A stretch of 64,000 nucleotides of DNA, taken from the NCBI GenBank assembly GCA_032054765.1, contig DAMBSC010000021.1, forward strand, positions 1 to 64,000, read 5' to 3'. Positions within the stretch are counted from its first letter, which is position 1, and each line of letters begins with the position of its first letter. Shown one piece after another: positions 55,251 to 64,000 of the stretch. The notes beneath the pieces were generated by a model. That model searched no databases, was not told the DNA's origin, and was given only the letters and a program-made list of their open reading frames with translations. The DNA comes from DFXE01 sp032054765. GTDB lineage: Bacteria > Bacteroidota > Bacteroidia > Bacteroidales > Tannerellaceae. Made by a program: the position numbers and the translations under genes.

Positions 55251-58200
55251 TTATTCTAATTCTGCTTTTATTTTATTCTCTCTATATTTTTTTGGTGTCA
55301 TTCCGAATCGAAGAGAAAAAAAACGATAAAAATTACCTCTGTTATTGAATCCCGCTTTATACATTATTTCATCCACGGAATATTGACTTGTAATCAATAA
55401 CTTTTCGACAATTGATAATCTATATTCTTTTATTAAATTGCCTGGAGTATAGTCTGTTATTTCTTTCAATTTTCTGTATAAATGCCTGGAACTAAGACCT
55501 ACTTCTTTGGCTAATTGTTCTGTTGAAAAGCCAGTATTTGTCAGATTCCTATCTATTATCGTTAAAACTTCCTCAAAAAACTCTTTATTCTCTTTATGGG
55601 TAAATTTTCCATTTGTGAATTCATATACGCTTATTACCGAACGAAAATAATCTTTCAAATAGCTTTGTCTTTGAAGTAATCTTTCTATGACGGATTGTAG
55701 ATATTCTACATTAAAAGGTTTTACTATATAGGCTTCAGCACCAGCCGAAATACCTTCTGTTTGCTCTTCAGGAGTATTTTTTGCCGAAAGCAAAATAAAC
55801 GGGATATGAGCTGTCCGGTTATTTTCTTTTATTTTTTTTATTAATGATATCCCATCTAGTTGAGGCATCATAATATCTGAAATAATCAAATGAGGTTGGA
55901 CAGTTTCTAAAATTTTAAAGACAGATACAGATTCTGTTATTGATATTACATTATAATGCTTTTTGAGTATGTCGGTAATAAACCAAAGCATTTCTGGATC
56001 ATCGTCAATTACAAATAAAGTAAGTTTTGATTTTTCCAGGTTATAATCCTCTATCTTAATTTCTGCTTCATTATTTTGTATATCATTAGAAAACGAATTT
56101 TCTTCTTTCTGAATATCTTCTTCTTGAATATTTACTATTGCTAGTTCTTTAACAGGAAATATAACTTCAAATTCTGTAAATTCATCAGGAATACTTCTCA
56201 CATTTATATCCCCGTCAAGTAATTTGACCATATTATGACAAATTGCCAATCCTAATCCATTTCTTGAAAAAAATCCTCTTTTTGTTTGTTTCTCAAAATG
56301 TTCTAATACATGGTAACGATCAAAGATATAAGGTATATCTTCTTCTTTAATTCCTTTTCCAGTATTAGAAACTAAAATATTCAAACAACCGTTTTCAATA
56401 TGAATCAGAAGTCTTATTTTTCCTTCATCCGGAGTATATTTAAATGCGTTAGATAGTAGGTTTGTTAAAATTTTTATATAACAATTTTTGTCAGTATTCC
56501 AATAAATATTTTCTTCTATATTTGTCTGATAATTTATATTTCTAGATTCGGACATTTCACTAAATGAATCGGATATACTAATAGATATATTTGTTATATT
56601 TAAGTATTCAATTAGGCATTTTTTATGCCCTGTTTCAATACGACGAAATTCAATCAATTCCTGGATAAGAGAATTAAGTCGTTCAGTATTTTTCATAATT
56701 ATACCTGCATATTTCCTGATAAAATTATCAGATTTATCGTAATTTATAATACGATCACATGGTCCATAAATCAAAGTTAATGGTGTTGAAAATTCATGTG
56801 TAATATTTGTAAAAAATCGCAATTTAGATTCATATATTTCTTCTTTCTGTTGCTGATGCATCTTTTCAATGATCGTTTCACGCTTGTTTTGATATCTTTT
56901 TCTCACCAATTGGATTAATAAATATATGATAGCTAAGACTATAATTATATAACAAATATAAGCCCAATTTGTCATATACCAAGGAGGAAGAATTACAATA
57001 ATAAGTGAATATATATCTGTCATTACATCCCCGTTATTACATTTTATATGTAACACATATTCTCCAGGTGAAATATTTGTAAAGTTTACAACATTTGAAT
57101 AGCCATTTTCAATCCATTTTGTATTAAAATTCTCCAGATTATAATAATACTTACAATTTTGTCCATTTATATAATCTAATGCAACGAAAGATAAAGAGAA
57201 AAAGTTCTGGTCATATTTTAACAGAAGATATCTATCATCGTTTTTTTCATAAATAAAATCATTTAAATTATATTCAGTTTCATAAATTTTAAGACCTGTA
57301 AAAAATATCTGTGGAACAAATATTTTTTTAGTATAATTATCAGAAGAAATACTTATAAAACCATTTATACCTCCTAAAAATAAATCACCTGTTTCCTCAT
57401 CTTTATAATAGGCTCCGTCACTGAATTCAAATACATTTAGTCCGTTCTTATGGTTAAATAAACGGAAGTTTTCCTTTTCCGTATCGAATAGGACGACCCC
57501 ACCATTGGTACTTACCCATAAATATCCCTGACTATCCTCCAATATTCCATGTATTGTGTTATTCGGAAGACCTTCTATCTCATTATAATTCAAATACGAA
57601 ACTTCTTGGGTCTGAGAGTTGTAATTAAATAATTTTAATATACCAAAACTGGTTCCAACCCAAATATACCCTTTACTGTCTTTGTATATGCTCAGAATAT
57701 CATTGATTGTCCGGATATCATCTTTCTGAAATCGAACTTTGCTGAACGTTTCTGTATGGATGTTCAGTCTCCGTAAGCCGTACCCACGATTACCAAACCA
57801 TATAATACTGTCATTTTCCTGACATGCTGTAAAGAAATAATTATATGACATTTCATCTTTATCGAATGTAAACCGTTTTACGGACTTAATGACAGGTTCG
57901 TCATCCGACCCGGAAATGAGTACTTTGTAAATACCCGATCCAACAGATGCCAGCCAGAGCGTAGAATCATTTACTTCACAGATTGCATGAATAAAAAGAA
58001 TTGGCTCTGAGTCTTTGGATTCAATTTTTTTTACTTTTCTATCCTTATATGAATAGTAGTTAAGACCAGGACCATCTCCTCCAATCCATAGTAAATTCCT
58101 ACGACTTTTACCAAATGCATAAATGGAATTGTTCGTCAAGCTACTATTCATTGTCGTAATATGTTGACTCCTTTTTGTACTAACATCATCATCGATGTCA

Positions 58201-59330
58201 TAATCATCAATAACTAAAACTCCATCATCTTTTGTTCCTATCCAAAGATTTCTTTTTTTATCCAAAAATAAAGCTCGTACAGGTTTCTGTATAGAAAACT
58301 GTAGATGTTCAAATGTAACAGACCGAATCGAAAATAGATCACGAGTATATATATATAGTCCCTGACCATCAGTACCTATCCATATGATATCCTGTTTTTT
58401 ATCCTTATATAAGCAGAATACCCCGCAATAAATATCAATACTTTTTATCTGGTATTTGATTTCATTTTCTGGTGTATTTTCAAGTCGAAGTAATCCATTT
58501 GTCTGAAAAGCTATTAAATAATCATCATTATCTCTAATGATGGAAGATACTATACCTCTGGTTGTTACCTCTTTTTTCAGATTATGAACTAAGTTCTTTT
58601 TTCTTGAATCCGCTGCCATATCAAAAAGATAATAATCATCGTCTATAAAATATATACGATCATTTTCCATGAATGCATACCTAATGCCGCAATCGTGGAC
58701 GAAATCATTAATATTAGTAATAACTGGCATATCACCATTGAAACTAATTAATGCCGTATGGACAACTCCCTTATTGGTAATGATCCATAACACATTTGTT
58801 TTATCTATAAAGATACGCTGAATATCACTTTTTAAAATATTCGGAAAATGGATAGGTATGAATTGTTTATTTTCTTTATCATAATAATCAATAGTATTAT
58901 TTTCATGAATAGTGAAAATTTCATTTGATGACATTTTGGCTAAATAATATTTTCCCTCAAATTCGTTATAACATTCTATTTCTTTTGTTTTTTTGTTGTA
59001 GCGATTAAGACCATGATTGGTATTTATCCATATTATATCCTCCTCGCCTTCCAATACTTCTTCAATCAGATTACCAGACAAGCTTCCTTTATTTATGTCA
59101 GGCTTGAAGATATTAATATCTACTCCATTGTATACATTTAAGCCATCAACTGACCCAATCCACATAAAACCTTCATCATCTTGACATATGGATAATATGG
59201 CACTATTAGACAATCCTTCTTTACTCGATAATTGACGTAAATTATATGAATAAACAGAGAATGTCAAAGTAAGTAAAAAAAGGGAAGTCAGTATTCTTCT
59301 ATGTGGCAATATGATAACTATTGACCTCAT
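55251..59330 (-). CDS. hybrid two-component system regulator (HTCS) of the GH125/SusC locus
   Basis: A 1359-residue membrane regulator. Signal peptide about 1-28; propeller repeats about 35-700 (for example EGFMWIGSVDGLNVYNG); Y_Y_Y domain about 705-785; transmembrane helix about 790-812; HisKA with His845 (NITHEFSTPLTLIYGP); ATPase domain (NLLSNAFKYTP, NGLGLAI); receiver with Asp1152 (LIISDIMMPQLDG); AraC-type helix-turn-helix about 1255-1353. It follows the arabinose genes on the same strand, but a 308-bp gap and the divergent GH125/SusC genes suggest it serves the latter. A direct-repeat candidate operator lies in the divergent gap. Confidence 0.93.
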   Translation of the reverse strand: MRSIVIILPHRRILTSLFLLTLTFSVYSYNLRQLSSKEGLSNSAILSICQDDEGFMWIGSVDGLNVYNGVDINIFKPDINKGSLSGNLIEEVLEGEEDIIWINTNHGLNRYNKKTKEIECYNEFEGKYYLAKMSSNEIFTIHENNTIDYYDKENKQFIPIHFPNILKSDIQRIFIDKTNVLWIITNKGVVHTALISFNGDMPVITNINDFVHDCGIRYAFMENDRIYFIDDDYYLFDMAADSRKKNLVHNLKKEVTTRGIVSSIIRDNDDYLIAFQTNGLLRLENTPENEIKYQIKSIDIYCGVFCLYKDKKQDIIWIGTDGQGLYIYTRDLFSIRSVTFEHLQFSIQKPVRALFLDKKRNLWIGTKDDGVLVIDDYDIDDDVSTKRSQHITTMNSSLTNNSIYAFGKSRRNLLWIGGDGPGLNYYSYKDRKVKKIESKDSEPILFIHAICEVNDSTLWLASVGSGIYKVLISGSDDEPVIKSVKRFTFDKDEMSYNYFFTACQENDSIIWFGNRGYGLRRLNIHTETFSKVRFQKDDIRTINDILSIYKDSKGYIWVGTSFGILKLFNYNSQTQEVSYLNYNEIEGLPNNTIHGILEDSQGYLWVSTNGGVVLFDTEKENFRLFNHKNGLNVFEFSDGAYYKDEETGDLFLGGINGFISISSDNYTKKIFVPQIFFTGLKIYETEYNLNDFIYEKNDDRYLLLKYDQNFFSLSFVALDYINGQNCKYYYNLENFNTKWIENGYSNVVNFTNISPGEYVLHIKCNNGDVMTDIYSLIIVILPPWYMTNWAYICYIIIVLAIIYLLIQLVRKRYQNKRETIIEKMHQQQKEEIYESKLRFFTNITHEFSTPLTLIYGPCDRIINYDKSDNFIRKYAGIIMKNTERLNSLIQELIEFRRIETGHKKCLIEYLNITNISISISDSFSEMSESRNINYQTNIEENIYWNTDKNCYIKILTNLLSNAFKYTPDEGKIRLLIHIENGCLNILVSNTGKGIKEEDIPYIFDRYHVLEHFEKQTKRGFFSRNGLGLAICHNMVKLLDGDINVRSIPDEFTEFEVIFPVKELAIVNIQEEDIQKEENSFSNDIQNNEAEIKIEDYNLEKSKLTLFVIDDDPEMLWFITDILKKHYNVISITESVSVFKILETVQPHLIISDIMMPQLDGISLIKKIKENNRTAHIPFILLSAKNTPEEQTEGISAGAEAYIVKPFNVEYLQSVIERLLQRQSYLKDYFRSVISVYEFTNGKFTHKENKEFFEEVLTIIDRNLTNTGFSTEQLAKEVGLSSRHLYRKLKEITDYTPGNLIKEYRLSIVEKLLITSQYSVDEIMYKAGFNNRGNFYRFFSLRFGMTPKKYRENKIKAELE

Positions 59331-59424
59331 TACTAATCGGTATTAAATTAAGATTTAACTTGTCATATACAAAAATAGTATCTTTTATTGGTATAATTAA
59401 TTTGTAAATTTAATAAAATTAACC

Positions 59425-59463
59425 ACATGTCGGAAAAACGTATTAACATGTCATAAAAACGTA
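59425..59463 (+). promoter_or_regulatory. candidate HTCS operator: two 18-bp direct repeats
   Basis: ACATGTCGGAAAAACGTA (59425-59442) and ACATGTCATAAAAACGTA (59446-59463) differ at two positions and are 3 bp apart. The layout is identical to 18374-18412 but the sequence differs, as expected for a different HTCS. It precedes the -7 box at 59487. Confidence 0.77.
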
Positions 59464-59486
59464 CATCATTACGTAAATCTATACTG

Positions 59487-59494
59487 TATTTTTG
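59487..59494 (+). promoter_or_regulatory. -7 promoter box of the GH125-SusC operon
   Basis: TATTTTTG fits TAnnTTTG and lies 23 bases after the direct repeats and 40 bases before the GH125 ATG. No -33 TTTG is obvious, as often at activator-dependent promoters. Confidence 0.6.
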
Positions 59495-59534
59495 TTTTGC
59501 TAAAATTAATTAACATCAGTTTATATTTAATACC

Positions 59535-60983
59535 ATGATAACACGTAGAAACTTTCTCAGAAAAAGTGGAGTAGGGTTAACTGCTCTGGCAATTGGTGGC
59601 AAAGAAGCCATTTTCGCAGAACCACACAATTCACAAGTACGAAACAGTTTTGTTTCAAACCGCCCTGAACAATCATTGCGAAATTTTACTTCAAAAATAG
59701 TAGAAGATACTATTAAAGAAGTAACAAAACAGCTAAAGGATCCCAAGCTGTCTTGGATGTTTGAAAACTGTTTTCCTAATACATTAGACACTACCGTACA
59801 TTATAGAATACAAGATGGACGTCCGGATACATTTGTTTATACCGGAGATATACATGCAATGTGGTTAAGAGATTCTGCTGCACAGGTATGGCCATATCTA
59901 AGTCTGATGAAAAAGGATAAGCCTTTAATGGATTTAATAGCCGGAGTTATTAATAGACAGACTAAATGTATATTATTTGATCCATATGCAAATGCATTCA
60001 ACGACGGTCCAGTGGGCAGTGAATGGATGTCAGATCTGACAGATATGAAACCCGAACTCCATGAACGGAAATGGGAAATCGATTCATTATGTTATCCTGT
60101 TCGATTAGCTTATCATTACTGGAAACTTTCAGGTGATACATCCGTTTTTTCTCCAGATTGGGAAAAAGCGGCAGCACTCATTATTAAAACATTTAAGGAA
60201 CAACAACGAAAAGAGGAAATTGGACCCTATAAATTTCAAAGAAAAACAGAACGACAATTGGATACACTGGCTAATGATGGTTATGGTGCTCCTGTAAAAC
60301 CTGTTGGTCTAATTGTTTCATCTTTCAGACCATCGGACGATGCTACCACTTTAAATTTTCTTATTCCCTCCAACTTATTTGCCATAACATCGCTGAAGCA
60401 GCTGGCTGAAATTTCAACACTTGTTACAAAAAATGATTCGTTTGCATCAGAATGTATAGCCTTAGCTGAAGAAGTTCAAACAGCAATCAACAATTATGCA
60501 ATTATCGATCACCTGACTTATGGTAAAGTATATGCATTCGAAGTGGATGGTTTCGGTAATCAACTATTTATGGATGATGCGAATGTACCTAGTCTACTAG
60601 GTTTACCCTATTTGGGCTGTGTTAATAAAAATGACACTGTATATCAAAATACACGAAAATTTGTTTGGAGCCAGGATAATCCCTATTTCTTTAAAGGTTC
60701 AGCCGGCGAAGGAATTGGGGGACCTCACATAGGTTTTGATATGATCTGGCCTATGAGTATTATAATGAAAGCTATGACAAGTAATGATGATACCGAAATC
60801 AAATTCTGTGTGAAGATGCTTCGGGATACAGATGGAGATACAGGCTTTATGCATGAAAGTTTTAATAAAGATAACCCTAAAAAATTTACTCGTTCGTGGT
60901 TCGCCTGGACAAATACCTTGTTTGGCGAATTAATCCTCAAATTAGTTAATGAAGGTAAGATAAACTTACTAAATAACTTATAA
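59535..60983 (+). CDS. GH125 exo-alpha-1,6-mannosidase, Tat-exported
   Basis: A 482-residue glycoside hydrolase family 125 enzyme (formerly DUF1237) that removes terminal alpha-1,6-linked mannose without a metal. Twin-arginine signal ITRRNFLRKSG at residues 2-12. Family segments: YTGDIHAMWLRDSAAQVWPYL, KWEIDSLCYPVRLAYHYWK, RPSDDATTLNFLIPSNLFA, GSAGEGIGGPHIGFDMIWPM, and the C-terminal SWFAWTNTLFGELIL. It is the first gene after the candidate HTCS operator and is followed 145 bases later by SusC, so an alpha-mannan or N-glycan-type substrate is likely for this PUL. Confidence 0.93.
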   Translation: MITRRNFLRKSGVGLTALAIGGKEAIFAEPHNSQVRNSFVSNRPEQSLRNFTSKIVEDTIKEVTKQLKDPKLSWMFENCFPNTLDTTVHYRIQDGRPDTFVYTGDIHAMWLRDSAAQVWPYLSLMKKDKPLMDLIAGVINRQTKCILFDPYANAFNDGPVGSEWMSDLTDMKPELHERKWEIDSLCYPVRLAYHYWKLSGDTSVFSPDWEKAAALIIKTFKEQQRKEEIGPYKFQRKTERQLDTLANDGYGAPVKPVGLIVSSFRPSDDATTLNFLIPSNLFAITSLKQLAEISTLVTKNDSFASECIALAEEVQTAINNYAIIDHLTYGKVYAFEVDGFGNQLFMDDANVPSLLGLPYLGCVNKNDTVYQNTRKFVWSQDNPYFFKGSAGEGIGGPHIGFDMIWPMSIIMKAMTSNDDTEIKFCVKMLRDTDGDTGFMHESFNKDNPKKFTRSWFAWTNTLFGELILKLVNEGKINLLNNL

Positions 60984-61043
60984 TAATGTGCTTTAATATC
61001 CACTTAAATTAATATTTTATGAAGAAGAAAAACTCCTCATGAT

Positions 61044-61062
61044 CCCTTTTCATATAAGAGGG
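61044..61062 (+). other. small stem-loop between GH125 and SusC
   Basis: CCCTTTT (61044-61050) and AAGAGGG (61056-61062) form a 7-bp stem with one G-U pair and a 5-base loop. It could be a processing site that sets different levels of the two genes. Weak evidence. Confidence 0.4.
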
Positions 61063-61128
61063 TAAACCTTTTTACGAACAAACTAATAGTATGTTAAAAT
61101 TATTATGTTCACCACAAATGATTTATCT

Positions 61129-64000
61129 ATGAATGATTCAATTAAAAAAACAAACAAACGGATTATTACAAAATGGCTTGTATACTTTTCAGTAGCATGT
61201 TGTATGTTATTAACAACAGCAAATGTATATGCCCAACAATCCAGCGGAACAAAGATTAAAGTAACAGGAACAGTATTGGACCCATCCGGTGAAACACTTA
61301 TTGGCGTAAATGTCAGCTATAAAGGTACTACTATCGGAACAATAACAGATCTTGATGGTAAATTCACATTGGAAGTTCCTCAAGGTGCTACAATTGTAAT
61401 TAATTATCTGGGATATGTCCCTGAAGAAATTATTGTCAGAGATGAAAAACCTTTGACTATTACATTAAAAGATGATGTCCAAAAAATAGACGAGGTAGTA
61501 GTAATAGGTTATGGAACACGCCAACGAAAAAGCATTACAGGTGCTGTTGACCAGGTAAGTTCAGAGATCATTGAAAACAGACCTGTGTCAAATACTATGC
61601 AGGCACTCCAAGGAGCTTCAGCTAACCTGATCATCCAACAAAAAAACATGAACCCGAATGATAATAGCATGAGTATTAATATTCGTGGGGTAAGTACCAT
61701 GGGGAATAATGATCCTCTCATTGTTATTGACGGTTTAATATCAAGTACTTCAACATTAAACAATCTGAATCCTAACGATATAGAAAATGTCTCTGTATTA
61801 AAGGATGCAGGTAGTGCTGCAATTTATGGTTCCCGTTCAGCAAATGGGGTTATTTTGGTTACTACTAAAAAAGGATCTGCAACTGGTAAGCCGGTAGTTC
61901 GTCTAAATAGCCAGGTGGGATACCAGGATCCTGATATACTTTATCAACCTGTAAAAGGTTGGCAGAACGCAATGTATAGAAACCAGGCAAATATGAATGT
62001 TGGAAGTTCTCCAACATTCACACCTGCACAGATCCGGGATTTATATGATCACCAAAGTGAAGAGTACTGGTATTTCAATGAAATAATGGAAAAGGGTCTT
62101 CAACAAAATTATAACTTGAATGTATCTGGAGGAAGTGGAAATACTACATATATGGTATCTGCCGGATATTTCAATCAGGAGAGTAATTTTGCTGGAAACT
62201 TTGGAGTGGAACGCTATAATTTCCGCAGTAACCTGACAACAGAATATGGCAGATTCAAATTAACATCTTTAATGGCATATACACGTAAAAATGATCGTAC
62301 GGTAGCTGGTGGAACGGGAAATGTAATTATTAACTCTTCACGTATTCCTCCTTACTATTATTATCAATTTGAAAAAGACGGTAAATATTTAATAAATGAT
62401 GTCGTTGGAGATGATAATACTATGGCCAGACTTAAAGATGGAGGTTATGAAAAGAAAGATGAAGATAATTTCATTGGTAGTTTAAACCTGGATATGAAAA
62501 TTATCGAAGGATTGACAGCGAAAGGATTAGTAGGACTGGATTTAACTCAACATCATCGTTTCCGTAGAGATAAAAAAGTTCCGCTATATTCATCTGCTGA
62601 TCTGGAAAATCCGGTTTTATCTATGAATTCTGATACAAAAACGGAAGATTATAATGAAAAAAAATATACTTTAAGTACACAATTTCTTTTGGATTTTAAC
62701 CGTACATTTAATGGGGTACATAATGTGACAGGGTTATTAGGTGCTTCAAATGAATCTTATACAAGAAAAGCCAGCCGTATAATGTGGACATATACAGATG
62801 ATGACTTAGGACTTCCTACAACTGATGATTCCAAACAAGATACAGGTAATTACAACTCAAATGGCACAGATTCTGATAAAAAGGGAGGTACCGACGAGAC
62901 AAGTATTACTTCCTTTTTTGGACGTGTAGGATATAATTATATGGATAAGTACTACGGAGACGTTTCCTTCCGTTATGACGGTTCATCAAAATTCGACAAA
63001 GATCAACGTTGGGGTTTCTTCCCTTCATTTTCTGCCGCGTGGAGACTTTCTGAAGAAAATTTCATGGAAGAGTATAGATCGAAAGTGGGTGATTTGAAAC
63101 TTCGTGCCTCATATGGTATACTGGGAAATCAGAATGTAGACAATTATTCTTACCAGACCGTTTATCAAATGAATACCAATCAGTATGTCTTTAATAATCA
63201 ATCTGTACCTGGAACCGCATTCACGTATGGAAATGCATTGTTGACATGGGAAAAGGCTGCAAATTTCAATATCGGTATTGATGCAACATTCCTTGACAAT
63301 AAACTGTACGTAGCCTTGGACTATTTTAATAAAAGAACATGGGACATTTTATTATCTCCTGAAGTATCAACAACATTCGGAAGCTCTGCAGCTAAAGAAA
63401 ATGCAGGAGAAATGAAAAACCAGGGGTGGGAAGCTACCATCAATTATAAATTAAATTCCGGTGACTTCAGACATAATTTTAATTTGAATATTTCTGATTC
63501 CAAAAATAAAGTTACCGATTTCGGCGGGTTGGAGCGCATAAATAACAACGACCAGTTGTATACGCTTATTCGTGAAGGCCAGCCTTTCGCGTCTTATTTC
63601 GGATATAAAACCGATGGTCTTTTCCAGAGTTACGAAGAAATAGCCAATAGCGCTATTCCGGTAGGTTATACTGTTCAACCGGGAGACGTGAAATATGTTG
63701 ACCAAGACGGAAATGGGGTTATTGACGACAAAGACCGTGTAGTTCTGGGTAATGCTTTTCCACGATATACATTCGGGTTCACTTATAATCTGGGATATAA
63801 AGATTTCGATTTCAGTATATTCCTTCAAGGAGTGGGTAAACGTGATATGTATGTAAGAGGTGAATTGATTGAGCCTTTCCATTCAAACTATTCCTATTGT
63901 ATTTATGAACATCAATTAGATTTCTGGACACCTACAAATCCTGATGCCCAATGGCCTCGATTAGTAGCTCCTGGTTCTCCTTCAAGTACAAATAACTGGA
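61129..64000 (+). CDS. SusC-like TonB-dependent transporter (runs off the window)
   Basis: At least 957 codons; the C-terminal part of the barrel lies beyond the window. Signal peptide ends near residue 40 (TTANVYAQQ). Then come a carboxypeptidase-like domain (TGTVLDPSGETLIGVNVSYKG), the TonB-box-like EVVVIGYGTRQRKSITGAVD, and a plug (NDPLIVIDGLISSTSTLNNLN, SVLKDAGSAAIYGSRSANGVILVTTKKG). There is no STN domain, consistent with HTCS rather than sigma/FecR control. An in-frame ATG at 61105 is less likely as the start. A SusD gene should follow. With GH125 upstream, mannose-containing oligosaccharides are the likely cargo. Confidence 0.93.
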   Translation, partial: MNDSIKKTNKRIITKWLVYFSVACCMLLTTANVYAQQSSGTKIKVTGTVLDPSGETLIGVNVSYKGTTIGTITDLDGKFTLEVPQGATIVINYLGYVPEEIIVRDEKPLTITLKDDVQKIDEVVVIGYGTRQRKSITGAVDQVSSEIIENRPVSNTMQALQGASANLIIQQKNMNPNDNSMSINIRGVSTMGNNDPLIVIDGLISSTSTLNNLNPNDIENVSVLKDAGSAAIYGSRSANGVILVTTKKGSATGKPVVRLNSQVGYQDPDILYQPVKGWQNAMYRNQANMNVGSSPTFTPAQIRDLYDHQSEEYWYFNEIMEKGLQQNYNLNVSGGSGNTTYMVSAGYFNQESNFAGNFGVERYNFRSNLTTEYGRFKLTSLMAYTRKNDRTVAGGTGNVIINSSRIPPYYYYQFEKDGKYLINDVVGDDNTMARLKDGGYEKKDEDNFIGSLNLDMKIIEGLTAKGLVGLDLTQHHRFRRDKKVPLYSSADLENPVLSMNSDTKTEDYNEKKYTLSTQFLLDFNRTFNGVHNVTGLLGASNESYTRKASRIMWTYTDDDLGLPTTDDSKQDTGNYNSNGTDSDKKGGTDETSITSFFGRVGYNYMDKYYGDVSFRYDGSSKFDKDQRWGFFPSFSAAWRLSEENFMEEYRSKVGDLKLRASYGILGNQNVDNYSYQTVYQMNTNQYVFNNQSVPGTAFTYGNALLTWEKAANFNIGIDATFLDNKLYVALDYFNKRTWDILLSPEVSTTFGSSAAKENAGEMKNQGWEATINYKLNSGDFRHNFNLNISDSKNKVTDFGGLERINNNDQLYTLIREGQPFASYFGYKTDGLFQSYEEIANSAIPVGYTVQPGDVKYVDQDGNGVIDDKDRVVLGNAFPRYTFGFTYNLGYKDFDFSIFLQGVGKRDMYVRGELIEPFHSNYSYCIYEHQLDFWTPTNPDAQWPRLVAPGSPSSTNNW

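Overview
The window is chromosomal DNA from a Bacteroidota bacterium, most likely of the order Bacteroidales. Evidence: SusC/SusD pairs, hybrid two-component regulators (HTCS), GH51/76/78/125 enzymes, an NUDIX-type AraR, Bacteroidetes -7 promoter boxes (TAnnTTTG), few Shine-Dalgarno sites, and a tmRNA tag ending GENNYALAA. The DNA is AT-rich by eye, which fits a Dysgonomonas-like or low-GC Parabacteroides-like genome; I cannot fix the genus.

Layout. 1-7.1 kb (minus strand): the start of a cut-off secreted protein with a DUF3575 outer-membrane protein, a bacterioferritin with its terminator, an apparent DUF5686-NhaC-GH76 operon, and a thioredoxin-fold lipoprotein. 7.4-13.8 kb: a Tat-exported SGNH hydrolase, an OmpR-type two-component pair, a GT51 peptidoglycan transglycosylase, fermentative D-lactate dehydrogenase, and a divergent RelA/SpoT-domain protein. 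13.9-25.2 kb: a polysaccharide utilisation locus (PUL) made of an HTCS and a divergent SusC-SusD-sulfatase operon. 25.3-38.6 kb (minus): a second SusCD system under an ECF sigma/FecR pair, followed by a leucine-rich-repeat protein with a C-terminal sorting domain and a GH78 rhamnosidase. 38.6-43.5 kb: an SDR-type threonine dehydrogenase, a DUF1287 gene broken by a stop codon, a GH20 enzyme, and umuDC. 43.6-44.0 kb: ssrA (tmRNA). 44.2-54.9 kb: the L-arabinose catabolic cluster (sodium/sugar symporter, araB, araA, araD, araR) with two secreted GH51 arabinofuranosidases and the eroded remains of a GH127/GH146-like gene. 55.3-64.0 kb: a second HTCS and a divergent GH125 mannosidase plus a SusC that runs off the window.

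How the parts work together. The GH51 enzymes release L-arabinose outside the cytoplasm, the symporter imports it, and AraA, AraB and AraD convert it to D-xylulose 5-phosphate. AraR, beside them, has three candidate palindromic operators (two before araD, one weaker before a GH51 gene). Both HTCS loci carry an upstream pair of 18-bp direct repeats separated by 3 bp, which I propose as the HTCS operators.

The strongest unexplained signal is a pair of 82-bp arrays at 7240-7321 and 18023-18104. Each has four 16-bp near-palindromes separated by exactly 6 bp (22-bp period). The two arrays have unrelated core sequences but identical geometry, and both sit between divergent genes. Their function is unknown to me. 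Gene decay is visible at two places: an in-frame TGA in the DUF1287 gene and the GH127/146 relic fused upstream of araR.
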